Shown piece after piece: positions 1-13,602 of a stretch of DNA of 64,000 nucleotides. A model generated the notes under the pieces. It searched no databases. It was not told the DNA's origin and worked only from the letters and a program-made list of their open reading frames with translations. The position numbers and the translations under genes are program-made. The stretch's first letter is position 1, and every line of letters begins with the position of its first letter. The stretch spans positions 2,604,001 to 2,668,000 of the forward strand of contig BTPP01000003.1 of NCBI GenBank assembly GCA_037102815.1, read 5' to 3'. This DNA is from Neurospora intermedia (taxonomy: Eukaryota > Ascomycota > Sordariomycetes > Sordariales > Sordariaceae).

Positions 1-2362
1 ATCTTTTCGTGCCAGTGAGGCTCTAGATTCTATGGTCTCTCCGGGGTCCCTGGCCATCAACTGTTTGGGTCTGCTTCACGGGTTCGAGCATCCAGCCGAC
101 GAACGAACGCCGCAACCATCTCCGAGCTTGTCTGTCCCAAGGGCCTGAAGTGTCCCGATTTTGGGAGTGGCATACATGAGGGCGTGAATACGGTGCGGTT
201 TCTACAAACTACAGTACGCTCGCAAGTGCGACAAGTAGGGAAACTGGGAGTGTTCACCGAGGAGAGGGCGGCTTGGATGAGGGTTCGAAAGTGTTCGAGT
301 GGAATGTGCCGGCGACACCCGGAAACGGCATGGGTAGGTACTTAGTGACCTGCCGCCAAGGGATCTCAAGGCGTTGCGGCTTTCTTTCATCAGACCAAAT
401 GTCACGTCCAGATCCGGGGAGCGGGCCAACAAAGTGCTGCCATTTATCTTGTTGAGTGTCAATCCCCGTTCCGTGCTTGGCACATGACTGGTGTTGGGCG
501 GTCATCAGTTGCATCTTTTTACCAAGGTCAAGATCAAGAAGGAAGGGAGGTTCGACACGCCATAGCATCCCAGGGATGGAGGTTGAGAAGAACCAGGATT
601 TGTGGTATCAATATGATTTTTCTGACCCCTCCCGCCACTATGTGTACAAGCAAAGCAAGCCATGCAAGCCAAGTTTGTATCCCAGATCTGGCATCCAGGG
701 TCGAGTCAGTATGCATGCCATAAACTACGGTGTAGATGGGTTGGATAGATGATCAACCCGCGAATCCCGCTGTGGGAGGCGAAGGCACGGAACATGTTGG
801 ATGTGCATTCTAGCCCACCCTCCCTTTCAACGTACACAAACCAATCTTCAACTAACAGCGCATGTTTGGCAGTGCGGAATTCGAACTATCTTGCGCCGCT
901 CTGCTACGAACCCCTGTAGAGAGGAGGCACGGAGCAAGCAAAGAAAAACTTGGTAAACATTTTTACTGGAGGGATGTCGATAAACTCCCCAGATGGTGTC
1001 GGGTAGCTGCATCACTAGCATCTCCCTTCCCACGTCTTGCCCATGTCTTAAGGCACCGGCTTTTAGCTCGCTTCTGTTTGGAGCGAACATCAATCTCTGG
1101 GCAAGGCTAACCTTGAAGCGAGAGACTTGGCTTTGAAACCTACATGAGGACCAGAAAGGCGCAGTGTATAATAGTACATCACAAGGGGGACCCATGGATC
1201 TGCTTCTCAATGCAGCCAGAAGGCGGTTTTACAAGGCAGCTAACCAGTAGAATACCTACTCACGTGGAATAGGGTAAGGTGAGCATCTCTTTTGCATCTT
1301 CAACAAGATTACGCAAACTCAATGGAGCTGGAAGCACGTGGGATTTCAAGGGCGATCCCTTCCGTCTAACCCCAGATGCATTCCAGAAAAGTATGGAGGA
1401 TCATGACGGGGGCGAAGGTACTCAACAAACAGGACACACGGCAAATGCCTATCACATACCTCTCAGCTACAGGTTGAGTGGTGCTGGGCTGGGGACGGCA
1501 CTGATAGGTACCTCTGTCGCGAAGCGTTGAGATATATCGATAAACTTGATGGATATCTCATCATCCTAGCCGGCCAGGACCCCTGAAACCACACCCAGCC
1601 CAAGCCATCTGCTCCTGCGAGCTATCAGCTATGAGGACAATCTATCACTTCTCATCACCCTCTTCACCACAGCGTCGGTGTTTCAATACGCGGTGTCATA
1701 GCGAACCCAACATGCCCAGTAAGACCATCGTGCTGATATGTCCCACTTCCCGGTAATTCCGGTGTCTGGGACCCTAAATGACAGGTATCTCTGGTGATGC
1801 CAAAGACTGTCATCACTCTCATCTCGTGATGCCCGTGTCATTTTTGCATCTATTCATCTACACTAAAGCTGCTAATCCGTGGGTTACAGAATATACTTGC
1901 CTGTGTGAATACAAGAATGCATATACCATGCAAGAAGTTCGACCTTGACGGGCCAACCCCTCGATTCAGACTTTGAAAAATTCCTGTCAAAATGAAGATT
2001 GACTTCAATCGGTCCCGACTCAAGTGCCCGAGAGGCCACCGCGGACTGCGGGAGGCTTCTCTAGCCCCTCGATCACTTCTTTGAGTAGTTACCGGCGTCC
2101 GTCCAAAACGGAAAAAGCGCCGCATGTTGAACACCACCGTTCAAAAGCTTCCACGGCTTGGGCACGAATGGAAGTACAAACCTGCCACTAACCTGTGTTC
2201 ATCTGATCTTCTTCTTTTTCTTCCTCTTCCTCCTCCTCCCTCTTCTTCTTGTTTCTTTTCTACTTTATATTTCATTGAATTTTCTCTTGAAAACTTGTGG
2301 CAACCAGGGGGTCGATTCATACATGAGCTGGCGGAAAATTATGACTAGCGCATCGGTACATC
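1..2362. other. intergenic, no gene recognised
   Basis: Only short, unrelated open frames occur, none with splice-linked coding character or a domain I recognise. A pyrimidine-rich stretch at about 2207-2265 lies just beyond the stop of the minus-strand PHD-finger gene, so it is probably in that gene's 3' flank or 3' UTR. I saw no convincing tRNA or 5S rRNA. Confidence 0.5.
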
Positions 2363-5003
2363 CTATGTCTGCGGCTGCGATTTCGCCGGGTCGGCAGGCT
2401 TTAGCGGCTTCAACGGCGGCGCCAAATTTTGCTGAGGAGGGGAAGGGGCAAGGGCTGCCGAAGGGGGAAAAACTGGAGCGGCGCGACCAGTTCCTGATGG
2501 GGAAGCGCCAGCGCTGGCAGAGCCGTTCACCTGATGGCGCGGCGGTACAGGCGGCGAATGCTTGGTTGGCGATAGCCCTGCGCGGGAAGGAGGTAAGGGT
2601 GATGACCGGTCGATGACTCCATTCCGGGCGTGGGGATCGGATTGCACAGGGGTCAGTTGTGGCAATGGCGTGCTCACTATTCTGGCGCCTGCGGCAGGAG
2701 AGCTCTTTGTTCCTAGAGGCGACGACGGCCGTTGCGGTTGCTTTGAGGGCGAGGCCCAACGACCGTTTCCGGCAGGGGGCGGCAACACAGGCAACAAGCC
2801 CTCGTCTTTAAGGTGCGACTCTTCGCGGCCAACAGCAGAAGATGGGGCAAAAGGATGAAATATGCTGTCATATGCTCTCAACTTGCCGGGCGATTGGTTA
2901 GGAGGAGACAGAGTGGGATGCGGCGATGAAAATGGGTTCAACTCCCGGCGCCCTGGCGAATGCCCAATAGACCCCGTCGCACTGGCTGGTCTTGCCGTAC
3001 CCTCCTTCTCACCTGGAAGATCGGTAGGTTCGGTCCTTGCCTCTTGTTGCCCCGATAGGCCATTCTGAGACCCAGAGCGCGGGTTCTCCTCGCTAATACG
3101 ATCGGTAGACGATCTAGACATTGCCTGAGCCCCGAGCTCGACAACAAGCTGTGACCGGCCAGCTTGAGACTGGGAGATGCCACTCACAACCTGCTGAGGA
3201 GGAGGGGACGATGAAGCATGGCGGTTGACCTTCAGCTTGATAACCCGGGGTTGTTGAGATTTCTCTGCCTCGCTTCGGCGACAAGAGCTGCAGATGAAAT
3301 GGAAATCTTCTTGCTCAGCATCCTTTTCGGCAATATCAAGGCATTTGCTGTGCTGCCAGACGTTGCACCTCTCGCAGGCAACGCTATGTGTCCCATCATC
3401 GACCTGCCCATAGACGCCGCAGATGCAGTCAAATATCCAGTCGTCTTCCTCGTCTTGCAGCTCCTGTAGAGCTCTCCTGTTCTTTTCAATCGCTGCCTGT
3501 CGGTGCCGCTCCGACATGCGACCGGGTCCTGAGCCGACGGATTTGCTGTCCTCGGACAGTTGCGCCAGCTCTTCTTCGGCCTGAAGACGGCGAATCTCTC
3601 GCTCCTTCAGTCGTTGTTCTCTTGACATGAGTCGATGCTCTCTTTCCCTCTCCATCTTGGCTTGCCGTTGCTCTTTTTTTCGCCTGGCAGCCTCCTCTTC
3701 TTGCCGCTTGCGTTCCTCTTCCCGAGCCTGTTCTTCCGCCTTCTGTTGCTCTAGCTTTCCAGCAATACGGCTGGATCGTTTTGCGTGCGCCATCTTCTCC
3801 AGTGCCTGCAGTTCTTTCTCTCGTTGCAGCTGTTTGCGCTTTTTGGACTCCTCTTGTTTTTCAAGGATAGGGACGAGATGATCCTGGATTTGTTCGCGCA
3901 GAATCTTCTCATTCGGGTCCTTCGATTTCTGGATAGTGGCTAGAAACTGGCGAACCTCATCTAGGGATACGGCGAGGCATTCCCATTTCATTCCGCCAAG
4001 ACTGTCATCTTCACGCTCGTCCGGTTGCCCTGTCACAGAGTCCTCGTCGCCAGCATCGCCACCCTCACTGACCGCTTCCGAGACGCGACGTCTTTTGCTG
4101 CTTCGAGAAACCGCCTTGGCCTTCTTGGTATTCTTCTTGGGTTTGGGAGCGGGGGCCGGGGCCTCGGTCAATCGATAGATGCGGTTATCATCTAATACGA
4201 AGTACGTACGATCTTTGCTGTCCCATCCGTAAGGCTCAATTCGCTATACATCTCTCATTAGCACCAAAGCGCCCATTAAACATGGAGATATACTTGCGCA
4301 CCCAATTTGTCTGGTCCATGTCCTTCTGCTCTTCTGTCCTCTCGCGAAGGCGCTCGGGGGTACACATGACAAGTTGACTCATTTGCTGAAGTACACGGAT
4401 CTAACAAGGACCGAATGTTAGTGTCATCTTGAACTGAACGGCAAGACGAATGGCGTTTGTCGTGAGGCTGTTGTTGGACCGGGTCGCACCTTTGTAAAGA
4501 CGTCAAAGTCGGCGAACTTGGAAGGCAGATCCTCGGTTCCGAATGGATTCTTCTCGGGGGCTTTGGCAAGGAACTGTCTTCGGGTATACTCTTCGAACAC
4601 ATCGTGGCTAATGTTTGTAAGCAAACGAGGTGGGACAGATGTGAAGGGGGATGGAGATCCCGTCGACGTACGTAAGGCCTCGATGGGACGAGAGAAACTT
4701 GAGAATACCGAGGCCAATGTCCTGAAGGACCATTGAGCCTGGCTTTAGACATTCGGCCTCGAGGTCCTGGCGCAATGGACATGTCAGCTCGGAACAAGTG
4801 TGAGTCTGTTGGATCTCCCGACATACCTCGATGTCAAGACTGTCGTCCAACTTAAGCGCCTTTCCGAACAAGAGGATGAACTGGAAAAGGTTGGCAAACT
4901 GCCACATATTCCTTATGCGATGGAGTACGGATGGCTCCTTGGGAGGTTGCGCATTGTTGCTGGTGTCGCCCTCTTGGAGGGCCCGCTTGCGCGATGTCGG
5001 CAT
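2363..5003 (-). CDS. DDT-WHIM-PHD chromatin protein (Rsf1-like)
   Basis: Five exons on the minus strand: complement(join(2363..4243,4302..4400,4490..4607,4672..4766,4827..5003)), giving 789 aa. A DDT-type helical domain spans about residues 30-91, with RNMWQFANLFQFI and a later GILKFLSSHRGLT. It is followed by a WHIM2-like motif at about 164-188 (RIEPYGWDSKDRTYFVLDD). A basic stretch, a long charged coiled coil (about 287-420) and a C4HC3 PHD finger (about 436-484, CIC/CERC/H/C/CSSC) come next. The tail is proline- and serine-rich and disordered. In animals, DDT/WHIM proteins bind ISWI remodellers and PHD fingers read histone H3 tails, so a nuclear nucleosome-remodelling role is inferred. All four introns (58-89 bp) lie in the first third. 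The start is the ATG at 5003; an in-frame ATG at 5021 would add six residues. It is divergent from the calcium channel gene. Confidence 0.88.
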
Positions 5004-6881
5004 CGTGACGATAGGTATCAACTATGAGTCAATGGATTCGGGCAATTCTTTTGGTTTCGTGGTCGAGGAGACGAAAGCGAGGTGTGGTCTCGATGACCAA
5101 GCAAAGGCCGACTCGGAGGTTGACAGTCAGTAACAGAGCCGGAAGAGCCGCCGCTAGAAAGGAATCTGAAGCCCGAGCAATCGGAATTTGAACGTTCGGT
5201 TGACTTGAATGATGACGAATCGGTCGCCTGGACGAAAAAAACAGCCGGGGACTCTTGTGGCGGTGGACTTGGTTATGGGTGCCTCTAAGCAACGGTTGAC
5301 GAAGTCCCGATTGCCGTCGCGGCGCGTCTACCTTGCTGCGTAAGTGGAATGTGAATTGGAAGTGCTGCTCTGGGTAGTACTGGGGCTACGCGGGACCGGG
5401 AACTAGGTAGGTAGGTAGGGGCGCGCTTGACGTGCAGCACGTTGGGTAGTGTACGTCAAAGGGAAAAGGTCCCAGAGACGCGCCGCTAGGTAGTGGTACG
5501 TACGTAGTGTAGCGTAGGTACTGCATTGTACCTCAGTATCGTTTGAGGCAGTTTCTGAACGAATTGGATTCCACCTCACCCCTCTGGCGAGGACCTACGG
5601 GACCGGCATTTGGTCATAAGCTCCGCGGCAGGCACGGACAGGTGGAGTGATGCGCCAGCGGGCCGCTTCCACCTGCTTATGTCATCAAAGATCTCACAGG
5701 GATGCCACTGATACGTTCGTGTTTCACTTTCGGCGGGTGGGGTCCTATACGCTTGTGTACGCGTATTGTAAATTACCTTGGCCGTCCTGGGCTGCACCTG
5801 TGCTGTAAGCGCGCAGTAGTGCACGAGCGCAGGTAGGATGGATTGAGCAGGAACGCCAGGAACAGGAAACGTCAAAGTGGAATTGAGTCCAGACAGCCTA
5901 GCGAAAAGCGGAGACTGCCCTGAGACTGCGGCTGGAAGGTGGCCCGCCCGACCCCAGGCAGCGCCGACTGGCATCCCCGGGTCGAGAACGCTTTGAAGCT
6001 AAACATTGGACTTCTAGAATGAATGGACATCTTTCCCTTCCCTTGACATCTAATCCGTCCTCAACCAGGCGGACCTCGTCAGGACATCATCCCGTCCCCG
6101 CAAACAGCCGCAAAACAGAACCACGGACCCTATCGTTGCAGGCATTGCTTTGACCTTGTTTTCGCCCATACCTTTTTATTCAGTTCCGTTCTCTCTAACA
6201 ATCGAGATCCACGTCCAACAACCGGGACATACAAGCCACCTTGGTTGCAGATAAATACAGAGAAGAAAAGAAAGAGCGCCGCGCTCCCCGTCCATCTGTC
6301 GTCCTCCTCGCTCGTTACCTTACCTTATATTTGCCGGTCTACACCTCCGCTTCCCTGCGAATCCTGCGATTCCTGCGATTCCGATCACCACATCCAGCTG
6401 GTCCCCCCCTGACTGCGCCCCTCGTTGCCCTGCTTGCGGCGATATCCAATTCATGGAGCCCAGCGCATATCTCCTTGACCCACGCCTCAACTAGCCTATG
6501 ACCGACCGACCGATCGATCGACCGAGAAATCGAGGAATCCCACCGAGCCGTCGAGTAATTCACAAGACAATTCGTACCATCAAGCCGATTCTTCGAGACA
6601 TACGGCGGTTGTCGGGAGACTGTAGCATTACTACGTTTGACATCACTCCAGCTCGTGCGTCTTACCATTGCCACATAGCTGTCAGCTTCGTCCGACTTCG
6701 AGTGCGCAGATCTATGGCTGTGACGCTAGCTCAAGGTCCCTTGGTGCCCATATAATGCTGGCTTGCAAATCCTGACATTATATATTCCAAGTGCTGTGGC
6801 ACGTTGCGCTGAGCCTTAAACCTAGTGTTGCTTGCCTCGGAGGCTGCCCAGAAACAACACAAAAACTGTCGATCAGTCAAA
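5004..6881. promoter_or_regulatory. shared upstream region of the PHD gene and cch1
   Basis: This 1.9 kb lies between two divergent starts and should hold both promoters and 5' UTRs. It includes a run of GTAG units at 5404-5420 and pyrimidine-rich DNA from about 6290, typical of fungal leaders. No conserved gene was seen; the open frames here lack coding character. Confidence 0.5.
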
Positions 6882-9800
6882 ATGAGCGATCATCCAGCAC
6901 CTTCGCCCCGACGGGCCTCGGTATCCTCTCCTTCCCACCAGCAGTCCATTCCATTGCGCGATCTACGACCGGTTTCGGAGGAGCAAGAGGGCGGCGGTGG
7001 GAGGACTAGCGTAATCAATAATAACGTCCGCGACTCGGGAGCCGGACTTCACATGGCCTCGCCTTCGGCTGCTCCCATGTCCGCCAACCTCCCCGGGCTC
7101 TCGACGTACTGGGAACATCCATTTCCGTCCGGCCACGACGACCGAAGCGCCGCTGATTCGCTCAAGGACCACATGGCGCTTCAGTTCGCCTTGCCCCCGA
7201 ATATTCCTGGCCATGGTCATGAACCGCTCTCTTCAGCTTCCTATATGCCTGCCGCCAATGACCCCTACAGTGTGCCGCACCCCTATTACGAGGAGCGTAC
7301 CGATACGGACTCTGTGGAGTCGGATAGAGTCCCTCTGAAGCCCGCAGCCCAGCCCATCGGTCGATTGGACGCGCCAGAAGGAGAGGCTGTACCAAGAGAT
7401 AGTTTCCAGACCGTCTCTGATCTTGGCAGTGGCTCCTCGCGACCCCGCAACACCATGCTTGGTTTTGATCTGGAAAACAACTTTACCGCGGACCGTTACC
7501 GGAGTTATGGAGATAGTCTGGTTCCTAGTGATGGACGCCGCTCTCGGTCGCTATCAACAAGTGGCGCTTTGTCAAGGGCAGGTTCCATTATGAGGGCCAT
7601 GTCTCAGCGTGTTGTCATGATCAGTGGAGAGGGTGACTTGATTGACCAGCAAACGCAACGAGACCGCTCACGCTCGCCCAGCATGGAACGCCCGCGGACG
7701 GGCCACGCATCGGGCCCCATGCTGGTTGACACCTCCTATCCGTCACAAATCGAACAAAACCCCACGGAAAAGCGACCTGAATCGCATCATGTCTTTCCAC
7801 AGCAGCACCCGGCCTTCAGGCCCCGGTCACGCAATCCTAGGAACAATCCGCTCAAGGGCAAGTCGTTGGGGATATTTTCCCCGGACAATCCACTGCGCTT
7901 GTGGCTTTGCGATTTGTTGGTCAACCCATGGGCTGAGCCACTCATTCTCATTTTAATCGTTCTTCAAGCCGTCCTACTAGCTGTTGAGGCTGCGCCAGAT
8001 GTGTTGGCTGATGGAAACGGTCGGCCTGAGCGTTGGGGTAGCACCAGGATAGACTGGGCCATATTTGTCCTGTTTGTCATCTTTACTATCGAACTCATAG
8101 CAAGAATCATTGTGTCTGGCTTCATCATCAACGCCCCCGAATACGAAGAAGCCAAGAACAAACGGCGCTTCCGTGAAAGGCTGGCCGAACAGTATCGGGT
8201 TATATTCCGACCTCAGCGTCAGAGATCGGTTCGTCAAACCCGGCAAGAGCCCTTTGAGCCTGCTCCGTTCACGAGATCCTTTACCATGGCTCACAGTCAA
8301 ATTCAAACGCTCGAGGATCAACAGCGACGTCACCTGGCTCGCCGCGCCTTTCTCCGCCATGGCTTTAATAGGTTAGACTTCGTAGCCGTTGTCTCCTTCT
8401 GGATATCCTTCGTCTTAGGCGTCACTGGTCTTGAGAGCAAGCACCATATGTACGTCTTCCGCATGCTAAGCTGCTTGCGCATCATTCGATTGCTCGCCCT
8501 TACAAAGGGAAATTTGATCATCTTACGAAGTCTGAAGAAGGCCGCGCCGTTGCTCGTCCGAGTTTCCTTCTTGATGGGTTTCTTCTGGCTTCTCTTTGCC
8601 ATCATTGGCGTGCAGAGCTTTAAGTCAAGTCTGAGTCGTCAATGTCTTTGGATAGATCCCGATGATCCCACCAACTTCCAAGCAGCTTATACGCCGGATA
8701 TGACCTTTTGTGGAGGGCATATTGACAACGTGACGGGTGAAACCATGCCCTGGGTTTATAGCCACGAAAAGGAATCCCTAATTGATTTGAAGAACGGAAC
8801 TTCGCGTGCCAAGGGCTTCATCTGCCCGAGAGGCTCAATATGCATCCGGCAAGAAAATCCGTTTAATGGAACGGTCAATTTCGACGATATCGGCCATTCT
8901 TTGGAGCTCGTGTTTGTCATCATGAGCGCCAACACCTGGTCGGACTTGATGTATCACACCATCCGCTCAGATTTCCTCCCGTCGGCCCTCTTCTATGGTG
9001 CTGGCATTCTTATAATGTTGCTCTGGATGACCAACTTGTTGATTGCCGTCATCACGTCGTCGTTTCAGGTCATCCGAGAAGAGTCCAAGGCTAGCGCTTT
9101 TACTGCGGATGAACCTCCTGGCATGACTTCATCTCGAGTTGATGATACCATGCGTAGGCCGACATTGCTGCAAAGAATATATAACAGGACAAAACCTTTG
9201 TGGATCTTGATCATCGCTTTTGGACTTTTGGCCCAGTCTCTCCGCAGCGCCAGGATGAAGTCAGACCGAGAGCGTTTCGTCAATATAGCAGAGCCTGTGG
9301 TCACTCTTCTGCTCGATGTCGAAATCATCATCCGCTTGGCTGCAGACATTCGAGGTTTCCACCGTAGGAAACGGAACCTTGTCGACTTGGGGCTTGCTGT
9401 AGCCACCTCGATCATCCTCGTCCCTCCTATACGGAATTCTGGCCAAGTTTACAATTGGCTTACCGCGTTCCAAATCCTGCGAGTTTACCGTTTAGTCATG
9501 GTTATTCCCATGACAAGGAAATTAATCCGGCTCGTGCTCGGAAACGTCACTGGTATCGGTAATCTAATGTCGTTTGTCTTCCTCATCACTTTCCTGATGG
9601 CCATCTTCGCAGCGCAATTGTTCCGTGGCGAACTACCGAGAGAAGATGATGGTGGAGAGGAAATTAGAATCCCGTTCAACACCATTTATAATTCCTTTCT
9701 GGGGATGTATCAAGTTATGTCGACTGAGAACTGGACCGACATCCTCTACAGCGTCACTGCCAGCACTCACCACCTGCACACTGCTTGGATTGGCGCCATT

Positions 9801-12800
9801 TTTCTCGTCGGCTGGTTCATTCTCGCTTATTTTATCTTGATCAACATGTTCATTGCCGTCATCCAAGAAAATTTTGATGTTGGAGAGGATGTCAAGCGTC
9901 TTGAACAGGTTAAGGCATTCCTCCAGCGCAAGGAACTAGGACATTCTTCTTCGAGCAACCTGGCATTATCCAAAGTTTTCAATTTTGGCCGGTCAAGAAA
10001 ACAGAGGGATCCGCTCGACTATGGCCCTGCTATGATGGAGATGCTTCTGAAAGAGGCCGTGGTACACGACTTCCTTGACGACGATATGGACCCTCTTCAG
10101 CAAAGCTCTCCCGATGGTCAGCCAACTTCCCATCTGAATAGTAGTGCAGCCATGCAACATGACGGTGTCACTCCCGGGGTACTCTCCTCTTTTTGGGGAA
10201 AACTCGTGTCAGTGTTTACTAGCCGTGAACCCAACCCTTTCTATTCGAACGTCAATTTGCATGGGCTGGGTGAGAATCTCGATCCACGAACTATGGCCGC
10301 CCAGGCGATGAATGCCACAAGACGCCGCCAGAGGCAACAGAGAGAGTATCTGATGCGCCACCCCAATTACAACAATTCCCTGTTCATTTTCAAACCCAGA
10401 AATCCCATACGACGTCTTTGTCAAAGTCTGGTCGGCCCTGGTCGGGGAACTGAGCGCTTCGAGGGGGCGGGGCCCAATAAATATGCATGGTACACCTTCT
10501 CGACTCTGATTTATGCAGCCATCGTGATCATGGTGGTGCTGGCTTGCATTACCACACCCTTGTACCAAAAGGAATACTTCGAAAAGTATGGCGAGAATGC
10601 GTTTGACTGGTTCCGTTGGGTAGACACGGGGTTTGCCATTGTCTTCACCCTTGAAGCTCTCATCAAGGTTATAGCAGACGGCTTTCTTTGGACACCAAAT
10701 GCATACTTCCGCAGCACCTGGGGTGTGATTGATGCCATTGTGCTCATAACTCTTTGGATCAACGTCATCACTCTATTCACCCGAAACGGAGCCGTGTCTA
10801 GAGCTGTGGGTGCCTTCAAAGCATTAAGGGCCCTGCGTCTGCTCAACATCAGCGAAAGTGCGATGGACACCTTCCACTCGCTCCTCATCGTGGGCGGGTG
10901 GAAGATCTTGAGCGCTGCTTTCGTTTCTATATCCCTCCTTATTCCCTTTGCTATTTATGGGGTCAACCTTTTCCACGGTAAACTGCTTGCATGCAACGAC
11001 AGCTCGGAGGGAATAGTCAGCCTGGATGACTGCTTTGGTGAATGGAACAGCACCCCTTACAACAACGATTGGCCCGTTCTTGCTCCGAGATCAGTAGCGA
11101 ACCCATACTTCAGCTTTGACGATTTTGGCTCGTCTCTCTTCATTCTTTTCCAGATTGTGAGCCAAGAGGGCTGGGTTGACGTGTCTTTTGCTCTTCAAGC
11201 CATTACCGGTAGGGGTTTGCAGCCGCAGTCGGGGGCTCCCTACAGGGGCCAAGGAAACGCGTTGTTCTTGGTCGTCTTCAACCTATTGGCGACAGTCTTT
11301 GTGTTGACGCTCTTTATCTCTGTGTTCATGAGAAACTATACTGAACAAACAGGTGTTGCTTTTCTGACTGCCGAGCAAAGATCCTGGCTCGAGCTGCGGA
11401 AGCTTCTCCGCCAAATCTCGCCGTCCAAAAGCTCATATGACGAGAGTAAGAACAAGTGGAAGATATGGTGCCATAAACGTGCCATTGAGAAGCGAGGGAA
11501 ATGGTATATGGCCATCACCAGCGTTCTGGTCTTGCATCTTATCCTCCTTCTCTCCGAATTCTACAGCGAGCCAGATTGGTGGACAAACACCAGGGACGCT
11601 TTGTTCTTACTCTTCACACTCATCTACATCGCCAACATCGTGATTCGGATTGTGGGGCTTGGCTGGAGCCGCTTTCGCAAGAGTTCTTGGGACATGTTCT
11701 CCCTCATCACTGTTACTGGTGCATTCGCCACGACGATCCTTTTCATGACGAACACGAAGCTGGACACGTACATTCAATTACACAAGTTCTTTCTGGTGGC
11801 GATCGTCCTAATGCTCATTCCCCGCAATGATGCGCTTGATCAACTGTTCAAGACAGCTGCAGCCAGTCTGACAACTATCGGAAGCCTGTTGGCCACATGG
11901 CTCGTTTTCTTCCTGGTGTTTGCGATTGCACTTACACAGACATTCAGTCTCACCCGTTTCGGAGATAGCACTGATTACTATGTCAATCTCCGTACGGTGC
12001 CGAATGCCCTGATCCTACTCTTCCGGTTCAGTTGCGGAGAGGGCTGGAATCAGGTTATGGAAGACTTTGCTAAGATCAAACCGCCGCTTTGTGTGGAGAG
12101 CACCAACTTCTCTGACAGCGATTGCGGCAGCACCGCATGGGCGCGTGCCCTTTTCATCGCGTGGAACATCATCAGCATGTACATTTTTGTTAACTTGTTT
12201 GTTTCGCTGATTTACGAAAGTTTTTCGTACGTATACCAGCGGACAAGCGGACTTGCCATGGTGGATCGGGACGAGATCCGGCGCTTCAAGGAAGCATGGC
12301 GCAGTGTTGACCCTTCAGGGACTGGATTTATCAGCAAGGAGGCTTTCCCGCGCCTCTTGGGTGAACTGTCGGGCGTGTTCGAGATGCGCATTTATGAAAG
12401 CCATGATTCGGTGCGCCAGATCCTCGAAGATGTTCGTGGTGAAGATACGTCAAGTATCAGACATGCCTCGATCATCAGTACCACGCAGTTTCAAACTAGC
12501 TTGGATCTCAAAAAGTTGAACGAACGGATATCACAAATTGATGTCGCTAAGGTGCGCGAACGCAGACGGCGGTTCAACATCTTCTTTGAGGAGGTGATGG
12601 TATCTGCGGATCCAGAAAGAGGCATTTCCTTTACCACTGTTCTTATGATTCTGGCACATTACAAGATTATCAACGACAGCAAGAGCTTACGGTGCGTACT
12701 GAAACCCATAAGCCGAGCAAAGACGCAACTGATTGCTGACATTATCTCACAGTCTCGAGGAATTCCTTCGTCGCCGCTCACGTCTTCAACGCGTTGAGGA

Positions 12801-13602
12801 GGAAATACACCGTCGCGTCGTCCTCGGGTTCTTCGACATGATTTACTACTCTCGCAAGTTTCAGCGCCACATGGAGCTCAAGCGGTCTGCTCGGCTCACG
12901 GCGATTCCACAGCTGGGCGTACCTGAAATCTACGTGGATAACGATCATGAAAATCAAACAGACAATGAACAGCAAAACAAGGACAGCAACAGCAAAAACA
13001 GTGCAAGAGCTAGCGGAAGCGGCAGCAGTACTGCTGCTGGTACGAATTTTTTCGAATCCACGCCCACGAATCCGTTTGGCTCTGGTTCCAGTACAGTCAA
13101 TCTCGGCGGTGGCGCATCCTTCCTATCAGCAGACGATGCTCGCGCAGCTCATCACCGCAGCTGGTCTGGGGCGAGCGCCGACCTTTCGTCGTTTGATACT
13201 TCATACGGCCATCCACTCGCCGGCCCTCGCATGAACAAGTCGTCCAACTCTGCGTCGCATCGCAACACGCATGCCTACAGCTTCGAATTGCACGATTCCT
13301 CAGGAATTGGAGGAGGAAACGCCCCTTCGCCCGGTGGCTGGGGCGGCGGGTCAGGGACGATGGATAGCATGGGATTGGGTGGCGGAAGTGCTCTGGATGA
13401 TAATAATGGCGGAAGAAGCCCCGGCGGCGAGGGTGCCAAGCGCGGAAGCTCCGTCAGTCCCTCGAAACTCAGCTCGATGCTGGATGATTCCGTGTGGGTG
13501 GCCAGTATCAGGAGGAGCGCGACGATGAGACGGAGCCAGAATGATACGGATTGGGGAGGAGGGTCAAGAACTTCCGGGGGGGGATACTCGGGGGCTTATT
13601 AA
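6882..13602 (+). CDS. cch1: Cch1 voltage-gated-like calcium channel alpha subunit
   Basis: Two exons, join(6882..12691,12753..13602), give 2219 aa, a usual length for fungal Cch1. It is the plasma-membrane pore subunit of the high-affinity Ca2+ uptake system, which normally works with Mid1. A disordered N-terminus precedes four six-helix repeats starting near residues 335, 758, 1196 and 1538. An EF-hand-like segment lies near 1797-1830 (DPSGTGFISKE), followed by a Gly/Ser-rich tail. The pore loops read SANTWSD, STENWTD, SQEGWVD and CGEGWNQ, so the filter positions are N684, E949, E1429 and E1720. The S4-like helices carry few arginines, most clearly in repeat IV. The start was chosen at 6882 for its TCAAAATGAG context; the frame is open further upstream but without an ATG. 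The 61 bp intron joins SLR to LEEFLRRR. A first coding exon of 5.8 kb is unusually long for this window. Confidence 0.97.
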
